Origin: Parabacteroides sp. PF5-9
Lineage (GTDB): Bacteria > Bacteroidota > Bacteroidia > Bacteroidales > Tannerellaceae
DNA length: 64,000 nucleotides
Direction: 5' to 3'
NCBI RefSeq assembly: GCF_029893105.1
Contig: NZ_JARXWG010000001.1
Location: 62,001 to 126,000 of the forward strand
Under the pieces are notes generated by a model. The model saw nothing but the letters and a program-made list of their open reading frames with translations, was not told the origin of the DNA and searched no databases. Shown piece by piece: positions 37,388 through 45,356 of this stretch; within the stretch, counting starts at the first letter, position 1; every line of letters begins with the position of its first letter. A program made the translations under genes and the position numbers.

Positions 37388-37572
37388 TTTGTTGACTTTA
37401 CTATATATTTATATGACATTCAATAAATTACAAGTCAACAGTAGTGTCAACACTAGTCAACAGTTCAACAGCCAGAAAAAAAACCACTGTTGAATTTCTC
37501 CAACTGTTGACACTGCTGTTGACGGTAACTATCTGACTGATAGAGTCTGTCAACAAATCAACAGTATCAACA
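37382..37572. repeat. iteron-like array of TCAACA / TGTTGA: candidate replication origin
   Basis: Twelve copies of the hexamer in 191 bp: TGTTGA at 37382, 37390, 37488, 37505 and 37517; TCAACA at 37435, 37447, 37457, 37465, 37550, 37558 and 37567. Most extend to GTCAACAG. They form direct and inverted arrangements around an A-rich core between the helicase and primase genes. Confidence 0.7.
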
Positions 37573-37623
37573 GTGTTTTTGCTACCTCCAGCGAAGACAC
37601 TCCAATTAAAAGAAAAAAAAGCA

Positions 37624-38502
37624 ATGAATTTAGATAAAATAAAGACAATAAGTATACATGAGTATTTGGCAAAAAAAGAATTCCATCCACAAAGAAGAAA
37701 TGAAGTACGAGGCATTTATATTTCTCCAATACGCAAAGACAATAATGCTAGTTTTAGCGTAGATTTCCAGAAGAATTTATGGTATGATCATGGCATAGGG
37801 AAAGGTGGAAGTATAATAGATCTTGTGTCAGAAATGGAAAATTGTAGTATTTCAGATGCAATAAAGAAACTAGAATCCGATTCTTTTTCTTTTCATCGGG
37901 AAGCAGTCATTTATAATGGAAAGCAAGAACGTCCCGAACAATTATTCTCAATTTTGAAGGTGAAAAAACTTGGAAATTTTGCATTGATTGACTACCTGAA
38001 TGAACGTTGTGTAGATATAGATACTGCAGAAAAACATTGTTGTGAAGTTTATTACTCTATCAACAACAATCGATATTTTGCAATAGGATTCGCGAACAAT
38101 TCTCCAAATAGTTATGAACTACGAAATAAATATTTCAAATCTTGCATTGGCAAAAAGGATTTTACTTACATAAACAATGGGACAAAAAGAACCGTTTTGT
38201 TTGAAGGATTCATGGACTATCTCTCGTTTCTATCAATGCAAGAAGATCGCCATCTTTCTAGTGATGCCATCATTCTGAACAGTACTGCAAATACAAAAAG
38301 AGTATTAGATCTTTTATGTAAATACGATGAAATTCATTCATACTTGGATAACGACCAGGCGGGGAGTGAATGTTCTCTTTTTATTCAAACTCATTGTCCA
38401 GATTCTTTTGTGGATTGTCGGAAGGAATATTCAAATTTCAAAGATTTGAATGAATTTTTATGTTGGAAAAACAATGAAGAAAAACTGGGCTATTTGCGAT
38501 GA
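37624..38502 (+). CDS. DNA primase with TOPRIM domain (CHC2-like N-terminus)
   Basis: 292 residues from the ATG at 37624; upstream in-frame codons overlap the iteron array. The N-terminus resembles a degenerate DnaG zinc-binding domain (ISPIRKDNNASFSVDFQKNLWYDHGIGKGGSIIDL) although the usual CHC2 cysteines are absent. The TOPRIM domain shows TVLFEGFMDYLS (Glu) and SYLDNDQAGS (DxD). It makes primers for element replication, together with the helicase upstream. Confidence 0.82.
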   Translation: MNLDKIKTISIHEYLAKKEFHPQRRNEVRGIYISPIRKDNNASFSVDFQKNLWYDHGIGKGGSIIDLVSEMENCSISDAIKKLESDSFSFHREAVIYNGKQERPEQLFSILKVKKLGNFALIDYLNERCVDIDTAEKHCCEVYYSINNNRYFAIGFANNSPNSYELRNKYFKSCIGKKDFTYINNGTKRTVLFEGFMDYLSFLSMQEDRHLSSDAIILNSTANTKRVLDLLCKYDEIHSYLDNDQAGSECSLFIQTHCPDSFVDCRKEYSNFKDLNEFLCWKNNEEKLGYLR

Positions 38503-38537
38503 AAAAGACAATAAAAAACCCTTGTTTTTTTTGTAGG

Positions 38538-38573
38538 GCAAGATGTGTCTTTGTACGCACAAAAACCTCTTGC
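38538..38573. other. inverted repeat upstream of mobC, candidate oriT
   Basis: GCAAGA/TCTTGC enclosing TGTG/CACA, about 46 bp before the MobC-like gene. MobC-type proteins commonly bind such repeats next to their own gene; nicking activity is inference. Confidence 0.35.
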
Positions 38574-38618
38574 ATTTTCAGCCGAAAATGAGCTTGAAAA
38601 AGTTCGGAACTCACTTTT

Positions 38619-39008
38619 ATGATTACAAACAATATCATGATGAAAAATAACAAAACAAGACGATTGTATATACGACTTACAGAACAACAATTTGAAATTG
38701 TCAGAAAAAAATCTGATGATGCAAACATGAGCATGACAAATTTCTTTCTTGATCTTTTGGGGATTGAAAAAGCGATATACCAACATAAGGAGTTAATTGA
38801 TATCATCTATAAATTGGTGTCTAACGATAAGCGGGTTGAGAATAACATTAACCAAGTAGCTAAACACCTGAATCAAAATTCGGAAAGGATTTCAGATCAA
38901 GTTATTTGTGATTATATTGATATGATCGAAAAATATATGAATAAAAGGGATAAAATCAAAAGAGTATTGGGAAGATTGATTAGTTTAATGGCAGATTATA
39001 GGTTGTAA
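38619..39008 (+). CDS. MobC-like relaxosome accessory protein (orphan)
   Basis: 129 residues; alternative ATGs at 38637 and 38640. The ribbon-helix-helix start (KTRRLYIRLTEQQFEIVRKKSDDANMSMTNFFLDLLG) and the tail INQVAKHLNQNSERIS match MobC/BmgB proteins that bind oriT and help a relaxase. Normally the relaxase gene follows at once; here none is present and the next genes are on the other strand, so the mobilisation module appears truncated or works with a relaxase supplied in trans. Confidence 0.8.
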   Translation: MITNNIMMKNNKTRRLYIRLTEQQFEIVRKKSDDANMSMTNFFLDLLGIEKAIYQHKELIDIIYKLVSNDKRVENNINQVAKHLNQNSERISDQVICDYIDMIEKYMNKRDKIKRVLGRLISLMADYRL

Positions 39009-39016
39009 TATTATTT

Positions 39017-39065
39017 GCTCGTCGGGGCGGGTGCTCCCGCCCTTGCCGTTTGGCGATCCCCGAGC
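39017..39065. other. GC-rich nested hairpin after mobC
   Basis: Outer stem GCTCG/CGAGC with GGGG/CCCC and an inner perfect stem GGGCGGG-TGCT-CCCGCCC (39025-39042). Striking GC-rich island in AT-rich DNA; could be a terminator-like barrier, part of an oriT or a deletion junction. Confidence 0.6.
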
Positions 39066-39079
39066 GATGAGAATTTGGG

Positions 39080-39643
39080 TTATTTTCCCCTTATGAATTC
39101 ATGAATACTTTGTCCATCAGGCGAAAAGATAAAAGTAGCATCCAACTCTTGTCGGGTTGTTAGCTTGGGATTCTGAAAAGACAATTTGCATTTTACGCTT
39201 TTGGCTAGAACTTCATTTTTATCTTTATCCGTATAACGATCTAAGTAGTCAGGTCGCCATGATTTGATTTCCTCCAAAGTTGATTTGGCGTTATCAAGCT
39301 TTTCTGTAGATTCAGCCAGAAGCATTTTGTGAACAAGATCACTTTTCTTCTCTTCGTGTTTATCAACAGATTGTTGCCAATGATCAATGCTCTTTTGTGC
39401 AGATTCCAGTTTTTTCTCGTATTCCGTCTGGTACTGTTTTTCAAGAATGGCAATGCTGTCAGAAACCAGAATGTCAGAAACGTCTATTTCAATAAATTTG
39501 ATTTGAAGATCTGTTCGAATTCCTGTCTGATCGTTCGTCTCCAGATAGTCAATTATCACTTTTTGATAGTTTGAGTTTTGAGAACTACATCCAGAAGCAG
39601 TAAATGCCAAAATGGCGAATAGATAAAATGAGATTCTTTTCAT
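39080..39643 (-). CDS. lipoprotein with a coiled-coil region
   Basis: 187 residues; lipobox ASGC at 18-21, then SSQNSNYQKV. Residues ~65-120 form a predicted coiled coil (ILEKQYQTEYEKKLESAQKSIDHWQQS). The end is beta-rich (ATFIFSPDGQSIHEFIRGK). Family not recognised; probably cargo of the element. It follows the next minus-strand gene by 12 bp, so the two form an operon. Confidence 0.65.
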   Translation of the reverse strand: MKRISFYLFAILAFTASGCSSQNSNYQKVIIDYLETNDQTGIRTDLQIKFIEIDVSDILVSDSIAILEKQYQTEYEKKLESAQKSIDHWQQSVDKHEEKKSDLVHKMLLAESTEKLDNAKSTLEEIKSWRPDYLDRYTDKDKNEVLAKSVKCKLSFQNPKLTTRQELDATFIFSPDGQSIHEFIRGK

Positions 39644-39655
39644 TTGTGATTTTAT

Positions 39656-40045
39656 TTAAATTGTTTGTAATTGACTTGATAGCTGTATGATTTCTTTTGC
39701 CAATGCGATTTTCTTTTTATCGTAATTTGCAAAATCGAATATCTTAATTTCTTCCTTTTGCACATCAATCGCATATTCTCTGATGAGAGATTCTAATTGC
39801 ATAAAGATTTGAAAGTTATAGAATTGTTCATTTAATTGCTTTACTCCAATTTCTAAAGCCAGATTCGACTTTTCCTTTCGGGCTAAATGCATAATCATAA
39901 ATAGCTGATAAGGATGATCTGTAGCTTTGTCATCTTTTACAGTCCAGAGATCCAATAAATGATTGGGGATCGATTCTAATACAGCATTTGGGTTTTGCTG
40001 AACGAAATCGAATGTTTCTTGATAGGAAGGGTTGTCAAATTTCAT
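39656..40045 (-). CDS. hypothetical helical protein
   Basis: 129 residues from the ATG at 40045 (MKFDNPSYQETFDFV); the upstream in-frame extension to 40186 is not protein-like. Mostly helical (FDFVQQNPNAVLESIPNHLLDLW, HLARKEKSNLALEIGVKQLNEQF), soluble, no known domain seen. First gene of a two-gene minus-strand operon with the lipoprotein. The 360 bp between it and the ATPase at 40407 hold only regulatory sequence. Confidence 0.6.
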   Translation of the reverse strand: MKFDNPSYQETFDFVQQNPNAVLESIPNHLLDLWTVKDDKATDHPYQLFMIMHLARKEKSNLALEIGVKQLNEQFYNFQIFMQLESLIREYAIDVQKEEIKIFDFANYDKKKIALAKEIIQLSSQLQTI

Positions 40046-40344
40046 CTTTCTGTTGGTTTGTTGTACATCCACAAAGTACCAACAAAAAGAATGGTACGGA
40101 ACCCACCTATAACGTAACAGAGGTACTGCCATACCCGACAAACGAAATAAGCAAGCCCGTACCAAAGCGATACGAGCATTGCACATCTCATCTTGTTTGT
40201 CATTGAAAATTGGCAGTTTTCTGTTACAAGATGCGTTGTGAACGCAAGTTAATATGTCTTTGCGGAATAACCCGCATATTTTCTGAAGACAAATATACGA
40301 ATAATTTTAGACTTGGACTGATAAATGCCCCTTGAAAGTGCGAA

Positions 40345-40390
40345 AAATAAAATAAAATGCACTATTGAAGTGCGAAAATGATTATCTTTG
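40345..40390 (+). promoter_or_regulatory. promoter region of the AAA/DUF4143 ATPase
   Basis: A -7 box TATCTTTG (40383-40390) lies 17 bp before the start codon. Two copies of AGTGCGAAAA (about 40337 and 40369) precede it and may be operator half-sites. Confidence 0.5.
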
Positions 40391-40406
40391 CAAAAAAGGA
40401 AGAAAT

Positions 40407-41573
40407 ATGGATAAGTTATTTGAATATTCCAATAGGCTAATAAAAGAAACTGACACCAAGTTTTTTCGATATATGTACGATGAAATAAATTGGAAAAACA
40501 GGATGATAGGGCTTATTGGTCCGAGAGGTGTTGGGAAAACTACATTAGTGCTTCAATATATCAAGCAAAATCTCAATCCTGCCGAAACGCTTTATGTAAC
40601 GGCAGAAGATTTTTATTTTGTTGATAACAGATTTGTCGATTTGGCTGATACTTTTGTTAAGCATGGCGGTAAGTATCTGTTTATAGACGAAATCCATAAA
40701 TATAAAGATTGGGCAAAGGAATTAAAGTTGATTTATGACTATCACAAAGATTTGAATGTGGTATTTACAGGTTCTTCGGTTCTGGATATAAAAAAAGGAG
40801 CTTCGGATTTAAGCCGTAGGGCTGTTATATACAACATGCAAGGGTTGTCTTTCCGAGAGTATTTGCAATTGTTTCATGATATTTCAGCAAGAACCTACTC
40901 GCTAGAGGAAATATTGCAGCACAAAGTTGAATTGCCTGTACAACACCCACTACCTCTTTTCTCTGACTATTTAAAAACAGGCTATTATCCGTTTGCTTTA
41001 GAAGAAGATTTCGGATTACGTTTAGGGCAAATTATCAACCAAACTTTAGAAAATGATATTCCGATGTACGCCGATATGAATGTGGCAACAGGAAGAAAAC
41101 TAAAGCAATTACTTGCCATTATATCTAAGAGCGCACCATTTAAGCCCAATATGAGTAAGATCGCAGAAATGTTATCTGCAAGTCGGAACAATATAGCAGA
41201 CTATTGCTTATATATTGAAGAAGCGGGCATGATAGCCCAGTTAAGAGATAATACTGGCGGTGTTCGAGGCTTAGGTAAAGTCGATAAAATATATTTGGAC
41301 AATACTAATCTTATTTACAATCTTGCCGAAGATACATCCAATATCGGAAATATTAGGGAAACTTTTTTTATCAATCAAATGCGAGTAAAACATGACGTAT
41401 TCGCATCGCCTGTTGCTGACTTCTTGATAGATGATAAAACCTTTGAAGTTGGAGGTAAGAACAAGGGACAGAAGCAAATTAAGGAGGTTGAAAATGGATA
41501 TATTGTAAAAGACGATATTGAGAGTGGGTATTTGAATGTTGTGCCGTTATGGCAATTGGGTATGAGTTATTGA
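40407..41573 (+). CDS. AAA-family ATPase with DUF4143-type C-terminus
   Basis: 388 residues from the ATG at 40407, just after the -7 box and a purine-rich AAAAAAGGAAG. Walker A GLIGPRGVGKTTLVLQYI (~35-52), Walker B KYLFIDEIHKYKDW (~88-101), sensor VVFTGSSVL. The C-terminal part has the nuclease-like VADFLIDDKTFEVGGKNKG (Asp...Glu-x-Gly-x-Lys) typical of AAA_14/DUF4143 proteins. These are frequent accessory genes of Bacteroidetes and may act in stress or defence; function unknown. A truncated second copy lies outside attR at 44545-44814. Confidence 0.85.
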   Translation: MDKLFEYSNRLIKETDTKFFRYMYDEINWKNRMIGLIGPRGVGKTTLVLQYIKQNLNPAETLYVTAEDFYFVDNRFVDLADTFVKHGGKYLFIDEIHKYKDWAKELKLIYDYHKDLNVVFTGSSVLDIKKGASDLSRRAVIYNMQGLSFREYLQLFHDISARTYSLEEILQHKVELPVQHPLPLFSDYLKTGYYPFALEEDFGLRLGQIINQTLENDIPMYADMNVATGRKLKQLLAIISKSAPFKPNMSKIAEMLSASRNNIADYCLYIEEAGMIAQLRDNTGGVRGLGKVDKIYLDNTNLIYNLAEDTSNIGNIRETFFINQMRVKHDVFASPVADFLIDDKTFEVGGKNKGQKQIKEVENGYIVKDDIESGYLNVVPLWQLGMSY

Positions 41574-41650
41574 GGATATTTCATAAGTTTCATTTTAATC
41601 CCCAATTAATTTAATATTTTTGTATTTCAGGATAATAAGTATAGTTTGAG

Positions 41651-41860
41651 GTGGAGTTTAAAATTATTAAAATCGAGATAGACAGCCTGTTGCGAAGCAA
41701 TCCTTCTTTTGAGGGGGGGAGTTTAAGTGAAAAAGGAGTGGAGTTGTTTGATAAGAGGACAATACCCCTATTTAAGATTCTATTACTCTGTTTAACTCCA
41801 AAAAATATCGAAGGGATACAAGAATTTATTGAGTTCAATTCCAGAAATAAGTTAAGATAA
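41651..41860 (+). CDS. possible small protein with GTG start
   Basis: 69 codons starting with GTG at 41651 (EFKIIKIEIDSLLRSNPSF). Composition is protein-like, but there is no ribosome-binding site or recognisable domain, and the neighbouring DNA is AT-rich. It lies between two cargo genes. It may be a fragment of a larger lost gene. Confidence 0.3.
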   Translation: MEFKIIKIEIDSLLRSNPSFEGGSLSEKGVELFDKRTIPLFKILLLCLTPKNIEGIQEFIEFNSRNKLR

Positions 41861-42086
41861 ATATATGTCAATCCTTTTCGAGAAACAGGGTTGTTAGAAT
41901 ACACGATAAAAGATAAGCCTAACTCTTCTAACCAGCAGTATGTTATAACAGAAAAATGGGAAAGTTTTTTTAGGTAGATCTGAAGTCTAAAAAAACTGTA
42001 TAATATAAGTAAAAGCGTTACATATTTTGCTGCATAAAACCTAAATCGTAAACTTGTGAGTATTAATGTGTTGAAATAAAAAAAAT

Positions 42087-44036
42087 ATGAAGATCACGAA
42101 AGTAAATATACCAACAGTTTCACTAGAAAATGGTATCCCAAATGATGGCCTATCCCCAATAGTAATGAACAAATTAGGCGATATTGTATTATTAGTAGGG
42201 AAAAATGGATCAGGAAAATCTCGAATTTTAAAAAAAATATCATCTACTATCCAGAAAAAGCCAATAAAAAAAGAGGTTGAGAGTTCTGAGCTGAATATAG
42301 AGCAGCTAAAGAATAATATTTCTTTATATCATAATTCGATAAACAATAATTTCAAACCCTCTTTAGAAAAAGCCACAAAAGCCACCGATAAACAACGGAT
42401 TAAACAACAAATTGAACAGTCTAAACAATCCATCAAGGAATCAGAAGACAAAATCAAGAGATGGCAATTAAAACAACATTGGAACTTTATAGAAACAGAT
42501 ATATTGCAAGATTCTTATAAGATAGTATATTTTGTTCCTAAAAAATTAGATTTGAAGGATTGCAATGCTTTAACACCAACTCAACTGAAGACGAGTTCTG
42601 AAAATGTAAAAGAGATAGGTGTTGAAAAATTATCTGATTGTTCTTTGGCGAAAATAAAAAAAGTTGTTGATAATCATTTCAATGCAACTCATCAAAATTA
42701 TCAGGGGGATGCTGGACTAAAACAAAACGCAATTGAAGAATATACACTGTTAGACGATCTAATATATGCATTTCTAGGAACTAGGTTAGATCGAAATATT
42801 GATGGAGATACAACCCTTTTTAACTTCCCTATAGGTTCTGCAAAATTATCTGATGGACAAAAAATTCTACTTCAATTATGTGTTGCGATACATGCGCAAG
42901 GAGCATCATTAGATAATATGATTCTATTTCTCGACGAGCCTGAAAATCATATGCATCCCTCTGTTACGATCGAATTTCTTGATGCATTAATAAAAAAAGT
43001 TCCTAATGGACAAATTTGGATAGCAACACACTCTATCCCATTGATTTCTCATTTTGGGACAGGAAATATTTGGTATGTTGATAATGGCAATGTTAGTTAT
43101 GCTGGCAGAGAGCAAGAAAAAGTGTTAGAGAGCCTCTTAGGAAATGAAGACGAAATAGAGAAACTGAATGATCTGATAAATTTATCAGCAGTTTCAGCCA
43201 TCAACAATTTTGCATATGAATGTCTTTCTCCGCCTAACGCAGTAATGACTACAGGTAATGATCCGCAATCAAAGCAAATCGGCTTTATATTGATGGAAGA
43301 ATTAAGAAAAGGGAAAGTTAAATTGTTAGATTATGGTGCAGGAAAAGGTCGTTTTGTCAATAATTTTTTTGATCGTTTAAATGAAAGTGAAAGACTAATT
43401 GTACAAACTCAATTTGAATATGTGGCATTTGATAAATACAATAATGATAAAGATGACTGCCTAAAAAACATAGAACGAGTGTATGGGGATTCAGAGAAAA
43501 AATACTATAATGACTTTACTAGTTTACTGTCAGATCACGATAAGGGTTCTTTCGATATAGTAGTTTTATGTAATGTTCTTCATGAAATAGATCCCAAAGA
43601 ATGGCTTGAATTATTCAAAGCAGAAGGGGATATTACACCCTTATTGAAAGATAATTCTGGTGTTCTTTTGCATGTTGAAGATATGCTATTGCCAGTTGGG
43701 GAAAAAGCTTATAGAAATGGATTTATTGTTTTAGATACGCCGCATATTAAAGAATTATTTCAATTGCGAAGCTCCGATTTGAGGTATTTTACAAGCAATG
43801 AAGCTAAATTTAAAGATCGATTAAAGGCGCATCTAGTTCCTAAAAATAATCTTGCATCAATAACAGAAGAAACACGAAGAAAAGCATTAGAGGGAATACT
43901 AAAAACAGCAAAAGATGAAATAAGAACTATTAGAGATGCAACCCCCGATTACAAGAGTGGGAAAAAGCATGCTTTTTGGGTACAACAATTTGCTAATTCA
44001 AGTCTGGCGTTAAGTGAATTATCAAATGGGAAGTAA
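42087..44036 (+). CDS. ABC-type ATPase fused to a class I SAM-dependent methyltransferase-like domain
   Basis: 649 residues. The N-terminal ATPase has Walker A GKNGSGKS (38-45), a ~80-residue helical insert (Lys/Gln-rich, ~60-130), the ABC signature LSDGQK (254-259), Walker B MILFLDEPENH (278-288) and the switch His in ATHS (315): an OLD/RecF-like AAA_21 architecture. From ~390 a class I methyltransferase fold follows: motif I LLDYGAGKGRF (413-423), acidic loop AFDKY (447-451), FDIVVLCNVLHEID (489-502) and VLLHVEDMLLP (526-536). It is the last gene before attR, a common cargo position. I know no named system with this fusion; a nucleic-acid-triggered defence role is inference. Confidence 0.85.
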   Translation: MKITKVNIPTVSLENGIPNDGLSPIVMNKLGDIVLLVGKNGSGKSRILKKISSTIQKKPIKKEVESSELNIEQLKNNISLYHNSINNNFKPSLEKATKATDKQRIKQQIEQSKQSIKESEDKIKRWQLKQHWNFIETDILQDSYKIVYFVPKKLDLKDCNALTPTQLKTSSENVKEIGVEKLSDCSLAKIKKVVDNHFNATHQNYQGDAGLKQNAIEEYTLLDDLIYAFLGTRLDRNIDGDTTLFNFPIGSAKLSDGQKILLQLCVAIHAQGASLDNMILFLDEPENHMHPSVTIEFLDALIKKVPNGQIWIATHSIPLISHFGTGNIWYVDNGNVSYAGREQEKVLESLLGNEDEIEKLNDLINLSAVSAINNFAYECLSPPNAVMTTGNDPQSKQIGFILMEELRKGKVKLLDYGAGKGRFVNNFFDRLNESERLIVQTQFEYVAFDKYNNDKDDCLKNIERVYGDSEKKYYNDFTSLLSDHDKGSFDIVVLCNVLHEIDPKEWLELFKAEGDITPLLKDNSGVLLHVEDMLLPVGEKAYRNGFIVLDTPHIKELFQLRSSDLRYFTSNEAKFKDRLKAHLVPKNNLASITEETRRKALEGILKTAKDEIRTIRDATPDYKSGKKHAFWVQQFANSSLALSELSNGK

Positions 44037-44462
44037 TTTCCTTTAATTTAGATATAATTAATGTACTTCATTTTTTACTAAATTCATATTGAGTATTTTA
44101 AAGGAAGTGCAGCGTAGAACACAGGAATAAACACAATTATAAAGTCGTTACCTTCCTCGTTGGTAAATCATCGTTATCCCAACTTACTCAAAGGGTTTCA
44201 TTTGAAAGTCAATATAGAGTATCTATAAAAGGAGTATGATATTGAGATAAAAATGAGGATGATTTATCAAGATGAGAATAGGAAAAGTATGATCTAAGGG
44301 CAAAATGGGGGGATGGAAGTTTATAGATTCTTTTTTTCATAAATCAACCCCAATTTAGTTTAAGCAATATAAAAATAACTTTTCATCATTTTGGTGAATT
44401 AACAGGCGAAATTACCACGTGTATCAACAATGGTATTTCCTCTTCTGATTACAAAACAAATA

Positions 44463-44480
44463 GTACACCCATAATACACC
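44463..44480. repeat. right-end TACACC motifs, candidate integrase arm sites
   Basis: GTACACC and ATACACC near-tandem, 44 bp inside attR; counterparts of the left-end motifs at 33478-33526. The 490-bp gap 44037-44523 otherwise holds no gene I can support. Confidence 0.45.
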
Positions 44481-44523
44481 TAATAAAATGCAAATACTTG
44501 ATAATCACAAATATTTCACATAA

Positions 44524-44539
44524 TGTATCGGGAAGTAAG
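44524..44539 (+). other. attR core
   Basis: TGTATCGGGAAGTAAG, identical to attL at 33332-33347. Confidence 0.85.
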
Positions 44540-44544
44540 GATTG

Positions 44545-44814
44545 ATGGACAATACTAATCTTATTTACAATCTTGCCGAAGAGATCTCTAATATCAGATA
44601 TATTCGCGAAACATTCTTCTTAAATCAAATGCGAGTAAAACATGACGTATTCGCATCGCCTGTTGCTGACTTCTTGATAGATGATAAAGCCTTTGAAGTT
44701 GGAGGGAAGAACAAGGGACAGAAGCAAATTAAGGAGGTTGAGAATGGATATATCGTAAAATACGATATTGAGAGTGGATATTTGAATGTTGTTCCATTGT
44801 GGCATTGGGGTTAA
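44545..44814 (+). pseudogene. 3' fragment of an AAA/DUF4143 ATPase gene
   Basis: Encodes the C-terminal ~90 residues (MDNTNLIYNLAEE ... YLNVVPLWHWG) of a protein nearly identical to the ATPase at 40407-41573 (region 41296-41570). Upstream codons are missing because the fragment begins six bases after the attR core. It lacks the ATPase domain and is most likely a remnant of an earlier insertion at this site. Confidence 0.8.
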
Positions 44815-44843
44815 CGTATTAAATTTATTTATTGCAAACCATT

Positions 44844-45242
44844 ATGAGTAAACGAGATTACATACAAGCCAATAGAGACTGGCTGGAGATAAAATCAAAG
44901 GAAGAGGATGTCAAGCCTCTCCCGAAAGGAATATATTACAAGGTGATAAACGAAGGGAAAAATGACGGAAACCATCCGACTCCGAGAAGTATTATTACCG
45001 CCCACTATACAGGATGGACTATCAATGGCAAAAAGTTCGACAGCAGCCGTGGAGGTACGCCAATTGCATTCAGATTGAACGAACTGATTGAAGGATGGGT
45101 TATAGCGATGCAACAAATGTGTGTCGGGGATAAATGGGAGTTATACCTTCCTGCCGAAATGGGATACGGAAAATTCTCACAACCCGGTATACCTGGAGGG
45201 TCAACACTTATATTCGAGATTGAGCTGCTTGGAATAGCTTAG
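44844..45242 (+). CDS. FKBP-type peptidyl-prolyl cis-trans isomerase
   Basis: 132 residues from the ATG at 44844 (MSKRDYIQANRDW). A short helical lead is followed by one FKBP domain with AHYTGWTINGKKFDSS, the LIEGWVIAMQQMCVGDKWELYLPAEMGYG core and IPGGSTLIFEIELLGI. No signal peptide, so it is cytoplasmic. It catalyses proline isomerisation in folding proteins. It sits just outside the mnmE-integrated element. Confidence 0.92.
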   Translation: MSKRDYIQANRDWLEIKSKEEDVKPLPKGIYYKVINEGKNDGNHPTPRSIITAHYTGWTINGKKFDSSRGGTPIAFRLNELIEGWVIAMQQMCVGDKWELYLPAEMGYGKFSQPGIPGGSTLIFEIELLGIA

Positions 45243-45318
45243 AAGCCTATAAAAAGTCAGATGAATACTTCTCCTGTATCGTATCGGCAAATAATCTCAA
45301 ATTTATGACCTGAACCCT

Positions 45319-45350
45319 AAAAAAATCTCTCCCTTTTTGTTAGGGAGAGA
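45319..45350 (-). terminator. intrinsic terminator of the GH88/105-like gene
   Basis: TCTCTCCC and GGGAGAGA pair; the minus-strand stem is followed by seven T. Weak function on the plus strand is also possible. Confidence 0.78.
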
Positions 45351-45356
45351 CCTCTC

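Larger units (their letters stand above)
33332..44539. mobile_element. integrative element inserted at the 3' end of mnmE
   Basis: Bounded by a 16-bp direct repeat, TGTATCGGGAAGTAAG, at 33332-33347 (the mnmE CIGK-stop codons) and 44524-44539. About 11.2 kb, AT-rich. A tyrosine recombinase is adjacent to the left end, and replication-type genes and cargo follow. The mnmE 3' end is a known integration site for genomic islands in other phyla, such as SGI1. Confidence 0.85.

Noticed and set aside
39009-39079. Start of a relaxase gene after mobC
   Set aside because: The frame after the ATG at 39067 closes within a few codons, and no relaxase HUH motif is present.
40046-40186. N-terminal extension of the 39656-40045 gene
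   Set aside because: The added 47 residues are Cys/Arg/Trp-rich and unlike a protein start; the ATG at 40045 is preferred.
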